Of a stretch of DNA of 64,000 nucleotides, positions 43,690 through 53,809 are shown in pieces (the first letter of the stretch is position 1; every line of letters begins with the position of its first letter). The stretch is from an uncultured Pelagibacteraceae bacterium (lineage in GTDB: Bacteria; Pseudomonadota; Alphaproteobacteria; Pelagibacterales; AG-422-B15). Position numbers and translations under genes: made by a program. The notes beneath the pieces are model-generated. The model was given only the letters and a program-made list of their open reading frames with translations, searched no databases and was not told where the DNA came from. The stretch spans positions 1 to 64,000 of the forward strand of contig CACNCV010000004.1 of assembly GCA_902619105.1 (NCBI GenBank), given 5' to 3'.

Positions 43690-44994
43690 ATGGTAAGAGA
43701 GAACATCAAAGAATATACAGTTACTGAAATTTCAGCCTCAATTAAAGAGACCCTTGAGGATAACTTTGGCTATGTCAAAGTGCGTGGAGAAGTATCTGGT
43801 TTAAGCAAGCCAGCATCGGGCCATGTATATTTTAACCTTAAAGATGAAAATGCAATTATAAAAGCGATTGCATGGAGAAGCACTGTTGCAAAATTAAGCT
43901 TTATGCCAGATGAAGGCCTTGAAGTAATTTGCTCTGGGAGACTTACAACTGGTTATTCAGATAGATACCCAGGAAGATCCGACTATTCCATTATTATAGA
44001 CTCAATTGTACCAGCGGGAGAGGGTGCACTAATGGCATTGCTCGAACAAAGAAAGAAAAAATTAATGTCTGAAGGTATTTTTGATCAAGATCACAAAAAG
44101 CCTCTTCCATTGTATCCTGAAACAATTGGTATTATTACTTCACCAACAGGAGCAGTTATAAAAGATATTATTCATAGACTTGAAGATAGATTCCCGTGTG
44201 ATGTTATTCTTTGGCCAGTTCCTGTTCAAGGAGATGATGCCGCGCATTTAATAGCAGATGCTTTAAACGGGTTTAATAATTCTCTGAAAGGGAGCGAATT
44301 TAAAGTTCCAGATTTAATTATTGTAGCCCGAGGTGGAGGGAGCATAGAAGATCTCTGGGCATTTAATGAGGAAATTGTTGTAAGAGCTGTATTCGCCAGT
44401 GAAATACCTGTTTTATCTGCTGTTGGACATGAAACAGATACAACACTTATTGATTTTGTGTCTGATCTCAGAGCGCCAACTCCAACTGCAGCAGCAGAGT
44501 TGTGTACACCTAATAAAGATGAGCTTTTAATCAATTTAAAAGACCTTCAAAAAGACCTTCGTGATACAATTAATAGTAATTTAGAAAATAAATTAAGTTC
44601 ATTTAAAAATCTAAGTGATAAGTTGCCAGTCTCTTTGAAACTATTTATAAAAAGCCTGTTATCAGAATTTAAAGAAATTACTCAGTCACTTAACTATCGT
44701 ATTTTAGAGGAACAAGTAAATAATTTTCAACAAAAACTGATTTCAAAATTTGATAAATTAAATAGTTCTACAAACTTATTTTTAGAAAATATGCGCAATC
44801 AAATTAATTATAATGAAAAGTTATTAGAAAGTATGAGCTATAAGTCAGTCTTAAATCGAGGATACTCTGTTACAAAAAACTTAAAAAATAGAGTTATAAA
44901 ATCTAAAAAAGATATAGAAAACGATACAAAGATAATTATTGAAACAAGCTTTGCAAAAATTTCTGCTGAAGTGAAGGAAATTAAAGATGAATAA
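43690..44994 (+). CDS. xseA: Exodeoxyribonuclease VII large subunit
   Basis: A 434-aa nuclease subunit: OB-fold N-terminus (FGYVKVRGEVSGLSKPASGH), then the catalytic domain with TSPTGAVIKDI, ARGGGSIEDLWAFNEE and VGHETDTTLIDFVSDLRAPTPTAAAE, then a coiled-coil region rich in Leu/Lys. With XseB it degrades single-stranded DNA; xseB is not in the window. Its end overlaps DUF2093 by 8 bp. Confidence 0.95.
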   Translation: MVRENIKEYTVTEISASIKETLEDNFGYVKVRGEVSGLSKPASGHVYFNLKDENAIIKAIAWRSTVAKLSFMPDEGLEVICSGRLTTGYSDRYPGRSDYSIIIDSIVPAGEGALMALLEQRKKKLMSEGIFDQDHKKPLPLYPETIGIITSPTGAVIKDIIHRLEDRFPCDVILWPVPVQGDDAAHLIADALNGFNNSLKGSEFKVPDLIIVARGGGSIEDLWAFNEEIVVRAVFASEIPVLSAVGHETDTTLIDFVSDLRAPTPTAAAELCTPNKDELLINLKDLQKDLRDTINSNLENKLSSFKNLSDKLPVSLKLFIKSLLSEFKEITQSLNYRILEEQVNNFQQKLISKFDKLNSSTNLFLENMRNQINYNEKLLESMSYKSVLNRGYSVTKNLKNRVIKSKKDIENDTKIIIETSFAKISAEVKEIKDE

Positions 44995-45196
44995 TTTTGG
45001 GACAAAAGCTGAAATTGTTCTTAATCATGGTCATTTTCAAGTTAAGACACCCGGTGATTTTGTGGAATGTTCAATAACGGGAGAAAAAATTACACTTGAA
45101 AATCTTAAGTATTGGAACGTAGAGCTTCAAGAAGTCTATGCATCTCCTGAAGTTGCACTTAACAGATATAAAGAGCTTAATGGTCTTAATAAATAG
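44987..45196 (+). CDS. DUF2093 protein
   Basis: A 69-aa protein recognised as DUF2093 by AEIVLNHGHFQVKTPGDFVECSITG and by its constant position after xseA in alphaproteobacteria. Function unknown, small and cytoplasmic. It overlaps xseA and the M23 gene on either side. Confidence 0.88.
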   Translation: MNNFGTKAEIVLNHGHFQVKTPGDFVECSITGEKITLENLKYWNVELQEVYASPEVALNRYKELNGLNK

Positions 45197-45983
45197 AGTT
45201 TTTCTTCTTTTATTTTGTTTTAACGTATGTGCGTTTTCATCTGAACTTTCTAAAAGTTTCCCACAAGGAAGTCTTGTTATAGGTCAAAATAATGAAGCAA
45301 ATGAGATCTTTGTTGATGGAGAGCCGATTAAAATCAGTCATGATGGATACTATGTTTTCCCAATATCTCGAGAGCAGATAGAACCAATAAATGTTACGTA
45401 CAGCAACAGTGATGGTATTTTCTTAATCCACCAAATATCTATCGAAAAAAAAGATTATGATATTCAAAGAATTGATGGCTTACCTGAACAGATGGTTACG
45501 CCTCTTGATGATAATATCATAAAGCGAATTATTGCTGAAAATGAAGTAATAACAGAAGCGAAGAAATTAGACATGGATTTGACATATTTTAAGGAAGAAT
45601 TTATTCAACCAACAACTGGCATTATCAGTGGAGTTTTTGGCAGCCAAAGAATTCTTAATGGTAAAGCAAAAAGCCCACATAGGGGTATTGATATTGCTGC
45701 TGATGAAGGAACACCAGTAATGTCTTGTAATGAAGGAATAGTTATTCATGCTGAGAGCGATTTATATTATACCGGAGGCACAATAATCATTGATCATGGT
45801 CATGGAGTAAAATCTATTTATGCCCATTTGTCCTCAGTAAATGTTGCAGTGAACCAAAAAGTTAGCAAAAAAGATATAATAGGCAAAGTAGGATCAACAG
45901 GCAGGTCAACAGGACCACATCTACATTGGGGTGTGATGGTTTTTAATACTTACGTTGATCCACTATTACTACTAGAAAATTAA
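45180..45983 (+). CDS. M23 family metallopeptidase
   Basis: From ATG 45180 (267 aa; earlier frame start 45138 lies inside DUF2093) the protein has a signal peptide (MVLINRVFLLLFCFNVCAFS) and a periplasmic LytM/M23 domain. Zinc ligands are H and D in SPHRGIDIAADEG and His in GPHLHWGV, with the accessory SIYAHLS. The motifs are intact, so it should cut peptidoglycan cross-links. It could serve cell separation or envelope growth. Confidence 0.92.
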   Translation: MVLINRVFLLLFCFNVCAFSSELSKSFPQGSLVIGQNNEANEIFVDGEPIKISHDGYYVFPISREQIEPINVTYSNSDGIFLIHQISIEKKDYDIQRIDGLPEQMVTPLDDNIIKRIIAENEVITEAKKLDMDLTYFKEEFIQPTTGIISGVFGSQRILNGKAKSPHRGIDIAADEGTPVMSCNEGIVIHAESDLYYTGGTIIIDHGHGVKSIYAHLSSVNVAVNQKVSKKDIIGKVGSTGRSTGPHLHWGVMVFNTYVDPLLLLEN

Positions 45984-45990
45984 ACAAAAA

Positions 45991-46869
45991 TCAGTCCAGT
46001 TTCCACCTATTATGAAACCAGAAATATTGTTCTGGGTATTTCTTAATCATACTTTCATAATAAGCAATAATTATCTCCGATATTTTCTTAACGTTATCTG
46101 AAGTATCTTCATAATCACTGGCATGTATTGATTGATGAATTTCAAATTCATATTTTCCATCATTCTTTCTTACTGGCCATCCTAGAAATATTTTACACCT
46201 AGATTTTAGGGCCAGTTGAGCGGGTAGAGAAGAAAACTTCATTTTCTTTCCAAAGAAATTAAGATTAATACCTGACGATAATTGAAGGTCAGCTAACAGA
46301 GCAATTGACTCACCATTTTTAAAATTATTAAGTAATTGTTTTGTACCTATTCTATTTTTACTCAAGCATCTAAGGCTATATTTATCTCTAAGATCCTTTA
46401 AAACGTAATTTATTAGAGGATTGTTAGGTTCTCTAACAATCGCAGATGTTCGATGCATTGTCTTTCTTATCGACATTCCTGGTATTTCCCAATTTGAATT
46501 ATGAGCTGATATGATAATTGATCTCTCGCTACCTGAGAAGGCTTCTCTATAATGGTCATTTTCAATTACATTAATTTTATCTTTTAATATTTTTTTGAGA
46601 TGTGAATATTCAGCAACCGTATACCCCAAATTTTCCCATACTTTTTCTGCGGTTGATTTAATCCATTTTTCATCTTGATCCTTAAAAGCAATTCTTAAAT
46701 TTTTTTTAACTAATTTGTTAATAGAAAATAAGGGGCCTAAGCTTGTTGTTATGCTTACACCTAGTTTTCTTGCTACAGAAAGAGGTAGTAATTTGAATAT
46801 AAAATAGAATATAGCAAATAGAATAAATTCAGATGGATATCTAATATACTTTTTTATAAAAATCTTCAT
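45991..46869 (-). CDS. lpxL: LpxL/HtrB-type lauroyl acyltransferase
   Basis: From ATG 46869 (292 aa; a TTG at 46878 overlapping lpxK is the alternative). N-terminal membrane helix, then the catalytic H-x4-E motif in IISAHNSNWEIPG and SIALLADLQLSSGINLNFFG with the Asp-Gln pattern of late lipid A acyltransferases. It would add a secondary acyl chain to Kdo-lipid A. It is the last gene of the envelope run msbA-DUF374-waaA-lpxK-lpxL. Confidence 0.88.
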   Translation of the reverse strand: MKIFIKKYIRYPSEFILFAIFYFIFKLLPLSVARKLGVSITTSLGPLFSINKLVKKNLRIAFKDQDEKWIKSTAEKVWENLGYTVAEYSHLKKILKDKINVIENDHYREAFSGSERSIIISAHNSNWEIPGMSIRKTMHRTSAIVREPNNPLINYVLKDLRDKYSLRCLSKNRIGTKQLLNNFKNGESIALLADLQLSSGINLNFFGKKMKFSSLPAQLALKSRCKIFLGWPVRKNDGKYEFEIHQSIHASDYEDTSDNVKKISEIIIAYYESMIKKYPEQYFWFHNRWKLD

Positions 46870-46874
46870 ACGTA

Positions 46875-47846
46875 TCAATTAACCATTTTGTGGATGAATT
46901 CGTCTATGTTGGAGAATTTTATCTTCACTTTTAAACATTCAATTCCTTTTCTTTTTTCTTCAGGAATTCTTACAAAATCTTTTTCAGTAGTAATGAGGAA
47001 AAGGTTATTATCTGAAGCCATTTTTTTGAGATGGTCTAGTTCATCTTCTGTAAAAAAATGATGATCAGGAAATTCAACTGTTTTAGGTACATTACAACTA
47101 TTATTGATGAGAGTATCAAAGAAGCTTTGATTGTTACCAATACCACTAAAAGCCAAATATTTTTTATTTTTGTCGATATATAATGGTTCAATAGAAGCGG
47201 TGAGAGTATCAATTTTTATATCATTATACATACTTTTTATTTTTGTTTTATCATCACCAACAATAATTAAAAATTGAGCTCTTTTTAATGCGGGCTTGAT
47301 TAATTCTCTTAATGGTCCAGCCGGTAAACATAACCTGTTTCCAAAACCACGCTCCCCATTAACCATCAAAATATTTTTATCTTTAAAAAGAGACTTATCT
47401 TGGAAACCATCATCAAGTAAAATAAAATCAGGGCTGATATCATTTAAAATTTTATTTACAGCTAACATTCGATTTGTTGAAATATAAGTGGGTACATGAT
47501 TTGAAAAAAGCATTGCCTCATCGCCTACTAAAGTTGCAGAGTCATTTGGTGATACTTTTTTAAATGTATGTTTTTTACCACCGTATCCTTTTAATAATAC
47601 ACAAATATTTTTTTCTTTATTTTTTAAATACTTAACAATTTCTAAAAGAGTTGAGGTCTTTCCAGTGCCACCTACATTTATATTACCAACACATAAAATT
47701 GGAACACCAATTTTGAGCTCAGTTTTAAATATTCTGAATAAATAAAAAATTAAAATGTATATTAAAGATATTGGAAAAAGTATGTAGGAGACCAATCTAT
47801 AAAAAATTTTGTTGGAATACCATATATTCAATATTATTTTTTCCAT
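46875..47846 (-). CDS. lpxK: Tetraacyldisaccharide 4'-kinase LpxK
   Basis: A 323-aa membrane-associated kinase from ATG 47846 (an in-frame TTG at 47852 precedes it). It phosphorylates the lipid A disaccharide. The P-loop GNINVGGTGKTSTLLEIVKYL, LLDDGFQDKSLFKD and the GNRLCLPAGPLREL stretch are diagnostic. One N-terminal membrane helix. It follows waaA after 6 bp. Confidence 0.94.
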   Translation of the reverse strand: MEKIILNIWYSNKIFYRLVSYILFPISLIYILIFYLFRIFKTELKIGVPILCVGNINVGGTGKTSTLLEIVKYLKNKEKNICVLLKGYGGKKHTFKKVSPNDSATLVGDEAMLFSNHVPTYISTNRMLAVNKILNDISPDFILLDDGFQDKSLFKDKNILMVNGERGFGNRLCLPAGPLRELIKPALKRAQFLIIVGDDKTKIKSMYNDIKIDTLTASIEPLYIDKNKKYLAFSGIGNNQSFFDTLINNSCNVPKTVEFPDHHFFTEDELDHLKKMASDNNLFLITTEKDFVRIPEEKRKGIECLKVKIKFSNIDEFIHKMVN

Positions 47847-47852
47847 GTTCAA

Positions 47853-49100
47853 TTATAAATATTGGTAAATAACTTTCAGTACTTTACTTACTGTATCATC
47901 ACCCTCTTTTTTTAGTCTATTTATATTAATATCCTTATTTACAGATTTTGGTTTAGCTAATGCTTCTTTAACGTAATGTTCTAGCTGGCGTTCATTTTCT
48001 ACCTGTTGAGTAAATTTTAATTGATTAAGAACGTCGTAAACATCTATGAAATTATCAATATTTTTGCCATGGTATATTTTTTTACCTAAATAAGCAGCTT
48101 CTATGGGATTTTGTCCTCCATGTGGCACTAAACTACCACCAATAAAAACGATGTTTGCTAAACTGTAAAATATATTTAATTCTCCAATAGTATCAGCAAG
48201 ATATAAATACGTTCGATCATTGATCTTTTGCTTCTTTGATCTGATTGATAAGCCAAGTCCTTTAGATGAAGAAAAAAACGATTTTCTAGTTACGTGTCTT
48301 GGCACAATAATTGTCAGAAGATCTTTAACCGTTTTTTTTAAATTAAGTGTAATATTTTTAATTATTTCTTCCTCTCCAGGATGTGTACTAGCCGCAAGAA
48401 ATATTTTACGTTTTTTTGTGAGGGATCTTAGTTTTTTTAATTCATCTGATATTATCTCATCAGGTTTATAAGCAAATTTAAGATTGCCTGTATTGATGGT
48501 ATTTTTAATGCCTAATTTTTCATAAAAAAAAGCACTATCACTATTTTGTGTACAGCATGCAGAAAAATTAGAAAAAAGTCTTTTTGACAGTCCACTTAGC
48601 ATTGACCATCTCTTAAAACTTTTAATAGTCATTCTTCCGTTAACAATTAAAGAATTAATATTTCTTTTTTTTAACTCAGTTAAAAAGTTAGGCCATATCT
48701 CTGACTCGACAAATACAGCTAGAGATGGGTTCCAGTGATTAAGAAATTTATTTACATAAGATGGAATATCAAATGGAATATATTGATGAATAATTTTTTT
48801 CGATAATTTACTTTTGAGAATATTTGCTGAAGTAAGAGTGCCTGTCGTAAGAATTATTTGATCAATAGATTTATCAGAGTTTAATTTACTTAATAAAGGT
48901 AATATTGATAAGCTCTCACCAATACTAGCAGCATGGAACCATATAACCTTACCTTTTTTTCTCTCAATATCACTTGTTCCATATCTTTCTGTTATTCGTG
49001 CTCTATCTTCTTTACCTTTTGAAATTCTAATAAGAATATAAAAAGCTATAAATGGTCTTATGAATTTGGTAATTAACTTATAAATGTAATAAGGTAGCAT
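47853..49100 (-). CDS. waaA: Kdo transferase WaaA
   Basis: A 415-aa GT-B glycosyltransferase transferring Kdo to lipid IVA. The N-terminal anchor is followed by VIWFHAASIGESLSILPLL with the catalytic Glu, IFLAASTHPGEEEII, and the sugar-nucleotide region FIGGSLVPHGGQNPIEAAYLG. Normal length. Its ATG overlaps the DUF374 gene by 1 bp. Confidence 0.95.
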   Translation of the reverse strand: MLPYYIYKLITKFIRPFIAFYILIRISKGKEDRARITERYGTSDIERKKGKVIWFHAASIGESLSILPLLSKLNSDKSIDQIILTTGTLTSANILKSKLSKKIIHQYIPFDIPSYVNKFLNHWNPSLAVFVESEIWPNFLTELKKRNINSLIVNGRMTIKSFKRWSMLSGLSKRLFSNFSACCTQNSDSAFFYEKLGIKNTINTGNLKFAYKPDEIISDELKKLRSLTKKRKIFLAASTHPGEEEIIKNITLNLKKTVKDLLTIIVPRHVTRKSFFSSSKGLGLSIRSKKQKINDRTYLYLADTIGELNIFYSLANIVFIGGSLVPHGGQNPIEAAYLGKKIYHGKNIDNFIDVYDVLNQLKFTQQVENERQLEHYVKEALAKPKSVNKDININRLKKEGDDTVSKVLKVIYQYL

Positions 49101-49780
49101 TATTTATTGTTTCTATTTGCTCTTTTAGTTAAACTATACATTGTACTTTCTAATTTACTCTTAATCTGATTAATATTTTTTTCATTTTTTAAAGCTGGAA
49201 GTGGTTCGCCCCAAATAATTGTTATTTGGTTAAATGGTTTTGGTATAATAAATTTATCCCAAGTATTTAGTACCCATTTTTTTTTAAAACCTATTCCAAC
49301 AGGAAGAATTGGCGAATTACTGAGACGAGAGATATTTAAAATACCATCACTAACCTTATGGCGTGGTCCTTTCGGTCCGTCAGGTGAAATACCGATTGAG
49401 ATGCCTTTTTTTAATGATCTTATCATTTGGCGCGCCGATAAAAGCCCCCCTTTATTCTTAGTTTTTTCAGCTTTATGAGTTGAACCTCTAATAGCTTTAA
49501 ACCCAAGGTTTGATATGAGTTTAGCAATTATATCACCGTCTCTATGTTTAGAAATTAATACTTTTATTTCTAATTCACTTTGCCATGTAAGTGGGCACAT
49601 TAAAAGTTGATCATGCCAAAATGCATAAATAAAGGACTCATTTTTTTTGAATAATGACTCAATATTTTTTCGATTCTTTAGATTTATAGTGGATGTTTTA
49701 TATACAAATAATACGTACATTGATCCCAGAAAGGATACTAATAATTGGGTAAGTTTAAATCCAGCAATGTATTTTATCAT
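49100..49780 (-). CDS. DUF374 lysophospholipid acyltransferase family protein
   Basis: A 226-aa acyltransferase-fold protein: membrane helix at the N-terminus, IYAFWHDQLLMCPL, the conserved LISKHRDGDIIAKLISNLGFKAIRGS and GISIGISPDGPKGPRHKV. DUF374 genes lie between msbA and waaA in many alphaproteobacteria, as here, and are thought to act on lipid A or its carrier. The exact reaction is not established. Confidence 0.9.
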   Translation of the reverse strand: MIKYIAGFKLTQLLVSFLGSMYVLFVYKTSTINLKNRKNIESLFKKNESFIYAFWHDQLLMCPLTWQSELEIKVLISKHRDGDIIAKLISNLGFKAIRGSTHKAEKTKNKGGLLSARQMIRSLKKGISIGISPDGPKGPRHKVSDGILNISRLSNSPILPVGIGFKKKWVLNTWDKFIIPKPFNQITIIWGEPLPALKNEKNINQIKSKLESTMYSLTKRANRNNK

Positions 49781-49786
49781 TAGACT

Positions 49787-51517
49787 TTAAAATTCACGCT
49801 CATAGAGCTTTTTATAAACCCCATCTTTATTTAATAATTCTTCATGAGTACCAACCTCGGCAACATTACCCGAGTCCAACACAATTATTTGATCTGAATT
49901 TATAATCGTACTGAGTCTATGAGCAATTACAAGAGTAGTTCTATTTTTCATTAAAATACTTATTGCATTCTGAACAAGGTGTTCAGACTCTGTATCCAAA
50001 CTTGATGTTGCCTCATCAAGTAAAAGTATGGGTGCATTTTTAAGAAAGGCCCTTGCAATTGAAATTCTTTGTTTTTGACCACCTGATAGACTGTAACCTT
50101 TTTCACCTACTACAGTATTGTATTTATCTGGAAGCTCATTTATGAAATCATGTGCCGCAGCTGCTTTTGCAGCTTCAATGACTTCATTGTTAGTCGAATC
50201 AGGTTTGCCATATAGAATATTATCTCTTATAGACATATCAAATAATATGGGTTCTTGACTGACTAATGCGATAGAGGATCTAACTGAGTCAATCGTTAGT
50301 TCTTTAATATCTTGATTATCGATTTTAACATTCCCTGTATCAGGGTCATAAAATCTTGGTATAAGATTTAGAATTGATGATTTACCTGATCCACTTGGGC
50401 CAACTAACGCAGTCGTTTTACCATGCGGTATATTTAAATTAATTTCTTTTAATGCAGAGTTTTTTTGCCCTTCGTAGGATAAAGTTACGTTTTCAAAAGA
50501 TATTTCTGATTTGCTAAGAGACAGCTCTGGTGCGTTAGAAGCTTCATTAATATAGCTTTTTTGGTCGAGTAATCCAAACACTCTAATTGCTGCTGCAAAA
50601 CCCTCCTGTAAGGTAGCATTAATTTGAGCAAGCCGTCTTAGAGGCTGAAAGGCGAGCATCATTGCTCCTAGAAAAGAAACGAATTCATTTAATGCCAACT
50701 CACCTTGAAGACCCCTTAAGCCAGCATAATATAAAGCCCCAGCAATTCCAAAACCTGCAAGAAATTCAGCAAAAGGTGAAGCTGCACCTCGAGCATTTGC
50801 ACCTTTTAGTATTTTTGTCATTCTTCTAAACACCGAGTCGCTAAGTTTTTTTATTTCTTCATCTTCTTGTTGGTAGGCCTTAACAATACGAGTACCGTCT
50901 AAATTTTCGGACAGAATTGCAGCAAGTGTACCAGTTTCTTCTTGGCTTTCAGTCGAAGCCTTTTTTATTCTTTTGCCGAGTCGCCTTGTAAGAATACCTA
51001 CAAGAGGAAAGGCTATTATTGAAATAGTTGCCAATTGCCAATCTTGATAATACATGACACCTAAAAGACAAATAAGTGTAAGCAAATCTTTCACACCATT
51101 TGCCAGACTACTACTTACAGAGTCCTGTAATAAAGTGACATCATATAAGAAATTAGAAATTATTTTAGCTGAGTGAATTTTATGTAACCATGCCAGATCA
51201 GCATTAATAATCTTTTTAAATAATTTAATTTGTGTATCAGCAATTATATTTTGCGCTACCCCATTTAGTAATACGATTTGTATATAAGTCGCTATGCTTT
51301 TAATCAATAATGTTAGAATTATAGCAATTGGAATTAACAGAAGCATTGACTCATCTTTATCAAGAAATATTTTGTCAATTGCAGGATCAAGTAACCATGC
51401 AGTGGCACCCGTAGAAAGAGCAATAATAATCATAAAGAAAAGAGAACTAAAAAGTTTTAGGGCGTAGGGTCTAATGCTATCCCTAAACAACCTATTTAGT
51501 ATTTGTGATCCAGTCAT
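49787..51517 (-). CDS. msbA: Lipid A flippase/export ABC transporter MsbA
   Basis: This 576-aa half transporter has six membrane helices (residues about 20-310) and a C-terminal ATPase: Walker A GPSGSGKSS, signature LSGGQKQRISIARAFL, Walker B ILLLDEATSSLD, H-loop IAHRLST. Its place heading the DUF374-waaA-lpxK-lpxL run supports lipid A flipping as the role. Starts with ATG at 51517. Confidence 0.92.
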   Translation of the reverse strand: MTGSQILNRLFRDSIRPYALKLFSSLFFMIIIALSTGATAWLLDPAIDKIFLDKDESMLLLIPIAIILTLLIKSIATYIQIVLLNGVAQNIIADTQIKLFKKIINADLAWLHKIHSAKIISNFLYDVTLLQDSVSSSLANGVKDLLTLICLLGVMYYQDWQLATISIIAFPLVGILTRRLGKRIKKASTESQEETGTLAAILSENLDGTRIVKAYQQEDEEIKKLSDSVFRRMTKILKGANARGAASPFAEFLAGFGIAGALYYAGLRGLQGELALNEFVSFLGAMMLAFQPLRRLAQINATLQEGFAAAIRVFGLLDQKSYINEASNAPELSLSKSEISFENVTLSYEGQKNSALKEINLNIPHGKTTALVGPSGSGKSSILNLIPRFYDPDTGNVKIDNQDIKELTIDSVRSSIALVSQEPILFDMSIRDNILYGKPDSTNNEVIEAAKAAAAHDFINELPDKYNTVVGEKGYSLSGGQKQRISIARAFLKNAPILLLDEATSSLDTESEHLVQNAISILMKNRTTLVIAHRLSTIINSDQIIVLDSGNVAEVGTHEELLNKDGVYKKLYEREF

Positions 51518-51582
51518 GAAGACGTATTCATAATACTATTATCAAAAATTTAAATCTAAATATTGATAAATGGCTTAAATTC

Positions 51583-52914
51583 TTACTTTCCTGCTAGGGT
51601 CATACTCTCAATAAGCACCGTTGGAGCATTGGTACGATATTTAAACTCTAGATCGTTTGCAGCTGATAAATTCATGAAAATTTCTTTTAAATTTGAGGCG
51701 ATAGTTACTTCACTAACAGCGTGTGTGATCTCACCTTTTTCAATAAGCATCCCACTTGCTCCCATGCTATAATCACCAGTGACTAAATTTACTCCCATAC
51801 CGATTAATTCAGTTGCGTAAAATCCATAATTAATTGATGACAAAATATCATCATAACTTTTTAAACCATTTGTCATATATAAATTAGATGTAGATACACC
51901 AGGGGGAGAACCAACTGATCTTGATGCATTTCCAGTAGTCTTAAGCCCTAATTTTTTTGCAGTTGATGTATTTAAGATCCAGGTATTGAGTTTACCGTTT
52001 GAAACTAATTCTCTTTTCTCAACTTTTACACCTTCACCATCAAATGGCTTAGATCCAAGCCCCCTATTAATTGCAGGATCATCAATAATTGTTACATCTT
52101 TATTAAATATTTGTTTTCCCAAACTATCTTTTAAAAAACTTGTACCTCTAGCAATTGATGTTCCCGATATTGAACTTGCTAGATAACCAAGTAGATCATT
52201 ACTAATTCTCTTGTCAAAAACAACAGGCAATTTTGTTGAACTGATTTTTTTTGCATTAAGTCTCTTGAGAGTTTTTTCTGCAGCCGTTAAACCAATCTCC
52301 TTTGCACTTGGTAAATCACTAATATGTCTTTTCACAGCATATTCGTAATCCCTTTCCATGTCTTGGCCCTGCCCTGCAAGAACTGAGCAAGATACAGAAC
52401 TGCTTGATGATTGATATCCCCCTTGGAAGCCATTACTTGTTGCAAGAAAGAACTCTCCTTTAGAAGAAGAAGCACCAGCGCCTTCAGAGTTTGTAATTCC
52501 TTTGACTGACAAAGCAGCATCTTCACACTCTTTAACAGCTTCAATTAATGTTTCGGTATTTACTTCTTCTTTCTCGAACAAATCTAGATCTGGTGCATCA
52601 TGTTCAAACAAGGAACTATCTCCAAGTACAGCAGTATCATCAATTGGTGCTAATTTAGCCATTTCAACACATTTTGTAACAAGTTTATCAACATTATCAG
52701 TCTCAATGTCCGAAGATGAAACAAAAGCCTGGCGTTGGTCAACTAATGCTCTAATACCGATTGTTTTTTCGTTAGACTCATCTAGATCCTCTATTTTCTG
52801 AAATCTACAACTAATTGACTTACCATGAGACTTAGCAAGCACAACGTCACAATCAGATGCTCCAGCTTTGAGAGTTAAATCTATTATATTTTGAGCTGTT
52901 TCTTCAAAATTCAT
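51583..52914 (-). CDS. pmbA: TldE/PmbA-like peptidase partner protein
   Basis: A 443-aa protein of the TldD/PmbA family. The absence of a visible HExxxH zinc motif and the ends IGIRALVDQRQAFVSSSDI, NASRSVGSPPGVSTSNLYM and VTGDYSMGASGMLIEKGEI identify the PmbA (TldE) side, which works with TldD in microcin or antitoxin processing. TldD itself is not in the window. It is 3 bp after ubiA. Confidence 0.92.
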   Translation of the reverse strand: MNFEETAQNIIDLTLKAGASDCDVVLAKSHGKSISCRFQKIEDLDESNEKTIGIRALVDQRQAFVSSSDIETDNVDKLVTKCVEMAKLAPIDDTAVLGDSSLFEHDAPDLDLFEKEEVNTETLIEAVKECEDAALSVKGITNSEGAGASSSKGEFFLATSNGFQGGYQSSSSSVSCSVLAGQGQDMERDYEYAVKRHISDLPSAKEIGLTAAEKTLKRLNAKKISSTKLPVVFDKRISNDLLGYLASSISGTSIARGTSFLKDSLGKQIFNKDVTIIDDPAINRGLGSKPFDGEGVKVEKRELVSNGKLNTWILNTSTAKKLGLKTTGNASRSVGSPPGVSTSNLYMTNGLKSYDDILSSINYGFYATELIGMGVNLVTGDYSMGASGMLIEKGEITHAVSEVTIASNLKEIFMNLSAANDLEFKYRTNAPTVLIESMTLAGK

Positions 52915-52916
52915 AA

Positions 52917-53768
52917 TTATAAAATACCTATAAATAGGGTTAGAGCAACTATCAATCCTAAGTATTGATTACTTTTAAAAATTCTTAAACATTTACTTTT
53001 ATTATCTACATCTAGTCTTTTTATTTGGTAAAACAAATGAGCAACAACAAAGATCAGTGAAATAAAAAAGTAGATATTCTGATCATGCAATAGTCCGAAT
53101 AAAATCAAACACAATGCCATCAAACTATAGAAAATGATGATCCACTGCTTCGTATTATCACCAAACAAAATTGCAGTAGATTTTATTCCGATATTTAAGT
53201 CATCCTCTCGATCCTGGTGTGCATATATTGTGTCATAGCCCAAAGTCCAAAAAATACCAGCAAGATACAATAACATAATTTGAGTATTTAATTGATTTTC
53301 AACAGTGGCATATCCGATCAAACAGCCAATGTTAAATGTGACTCCTAAGAAAAGCTGCGGCCAATAAGTTATTCTTTTCATTAAAGGATAAAAAATAAAC
53401 AACACAAAAGAAATTAAACCAATGATAATGGCGAGCAAATTTAGAGATAGCAATATGGTGAGACCAATTAAATTAAGTATTGAAAAAATTATGAAAGCTT
53501 CAAAAGAAGAAATTGTACCGCTAGCGAGTGGTCTTTGAGATGTTCTTGATACATGTTTGTCTAGATCTTTATCAAAAAAATCATTAATAATACATCCAGC
53601 CGATCTCATAACAATTGATCCGATTGCAAATATAAAAAATAAGTAAATATTGCTCCATAAGTGCTGGTAGGAATTTGAGGCAGCAAGCACGCCCCAAAAA
53701 CACGGCAGCATTAGTAGAAAAAAACCAACGGGCTGCTCTAGACGCAATAATTGTGAATATTTTTTCAA
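52917..53768 (-). CDS. ubiA: 4-hydroxybenzoate polyprenyltransferase UbiA
   Basis: A 283-aa inner-membrane prenyltransferase of ubiquinone synthesis with about eight helices. The two Asp-rich motifs are IINDFFDKDLDKHV and YDTIYAHQDREDD. The start is TTG at 53768; the N-terminal LLRLEQPVGFFLLMLPCFW is as expected. It diverges from rsmE by 41 bp. Confidence 0.94.
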   Translation of the reverse strand: MKKYSQLLRLEQPVGFFLLMLPCFWGVLAASNSYQHLWSNIYLFFIFAIGSIVMRSAGCIINDFFDKDLDKHVSRTSQRPLASGTISSFEAFIIFSILNLIGLTILLSLNLLAIIIGLISFVLFIFYPLMKRITYWPQLFLGVTFNIGCLIGYATVENQLNTQIMLLYLAGIFWTLGYDTIYAHQDREDDLNIGIKSTAILFGDNTKQWIIIFYSLMALCLILFGLLHDQNIYFFISLIFVVAHLFYQIKRLDVDNKSKCLRIFKSNQYLGLIVALTLFIGIL

Positions 53769-53809
53769 CTTATCTTTATAAAATAAATAATGATATAACC
53801 AATATATAT

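Noticed and set aside
51986-52801. Reverse-complement open frames within pmbA
   Set aside because: Shadows of a real gene, with no recognisable domains or start signals.
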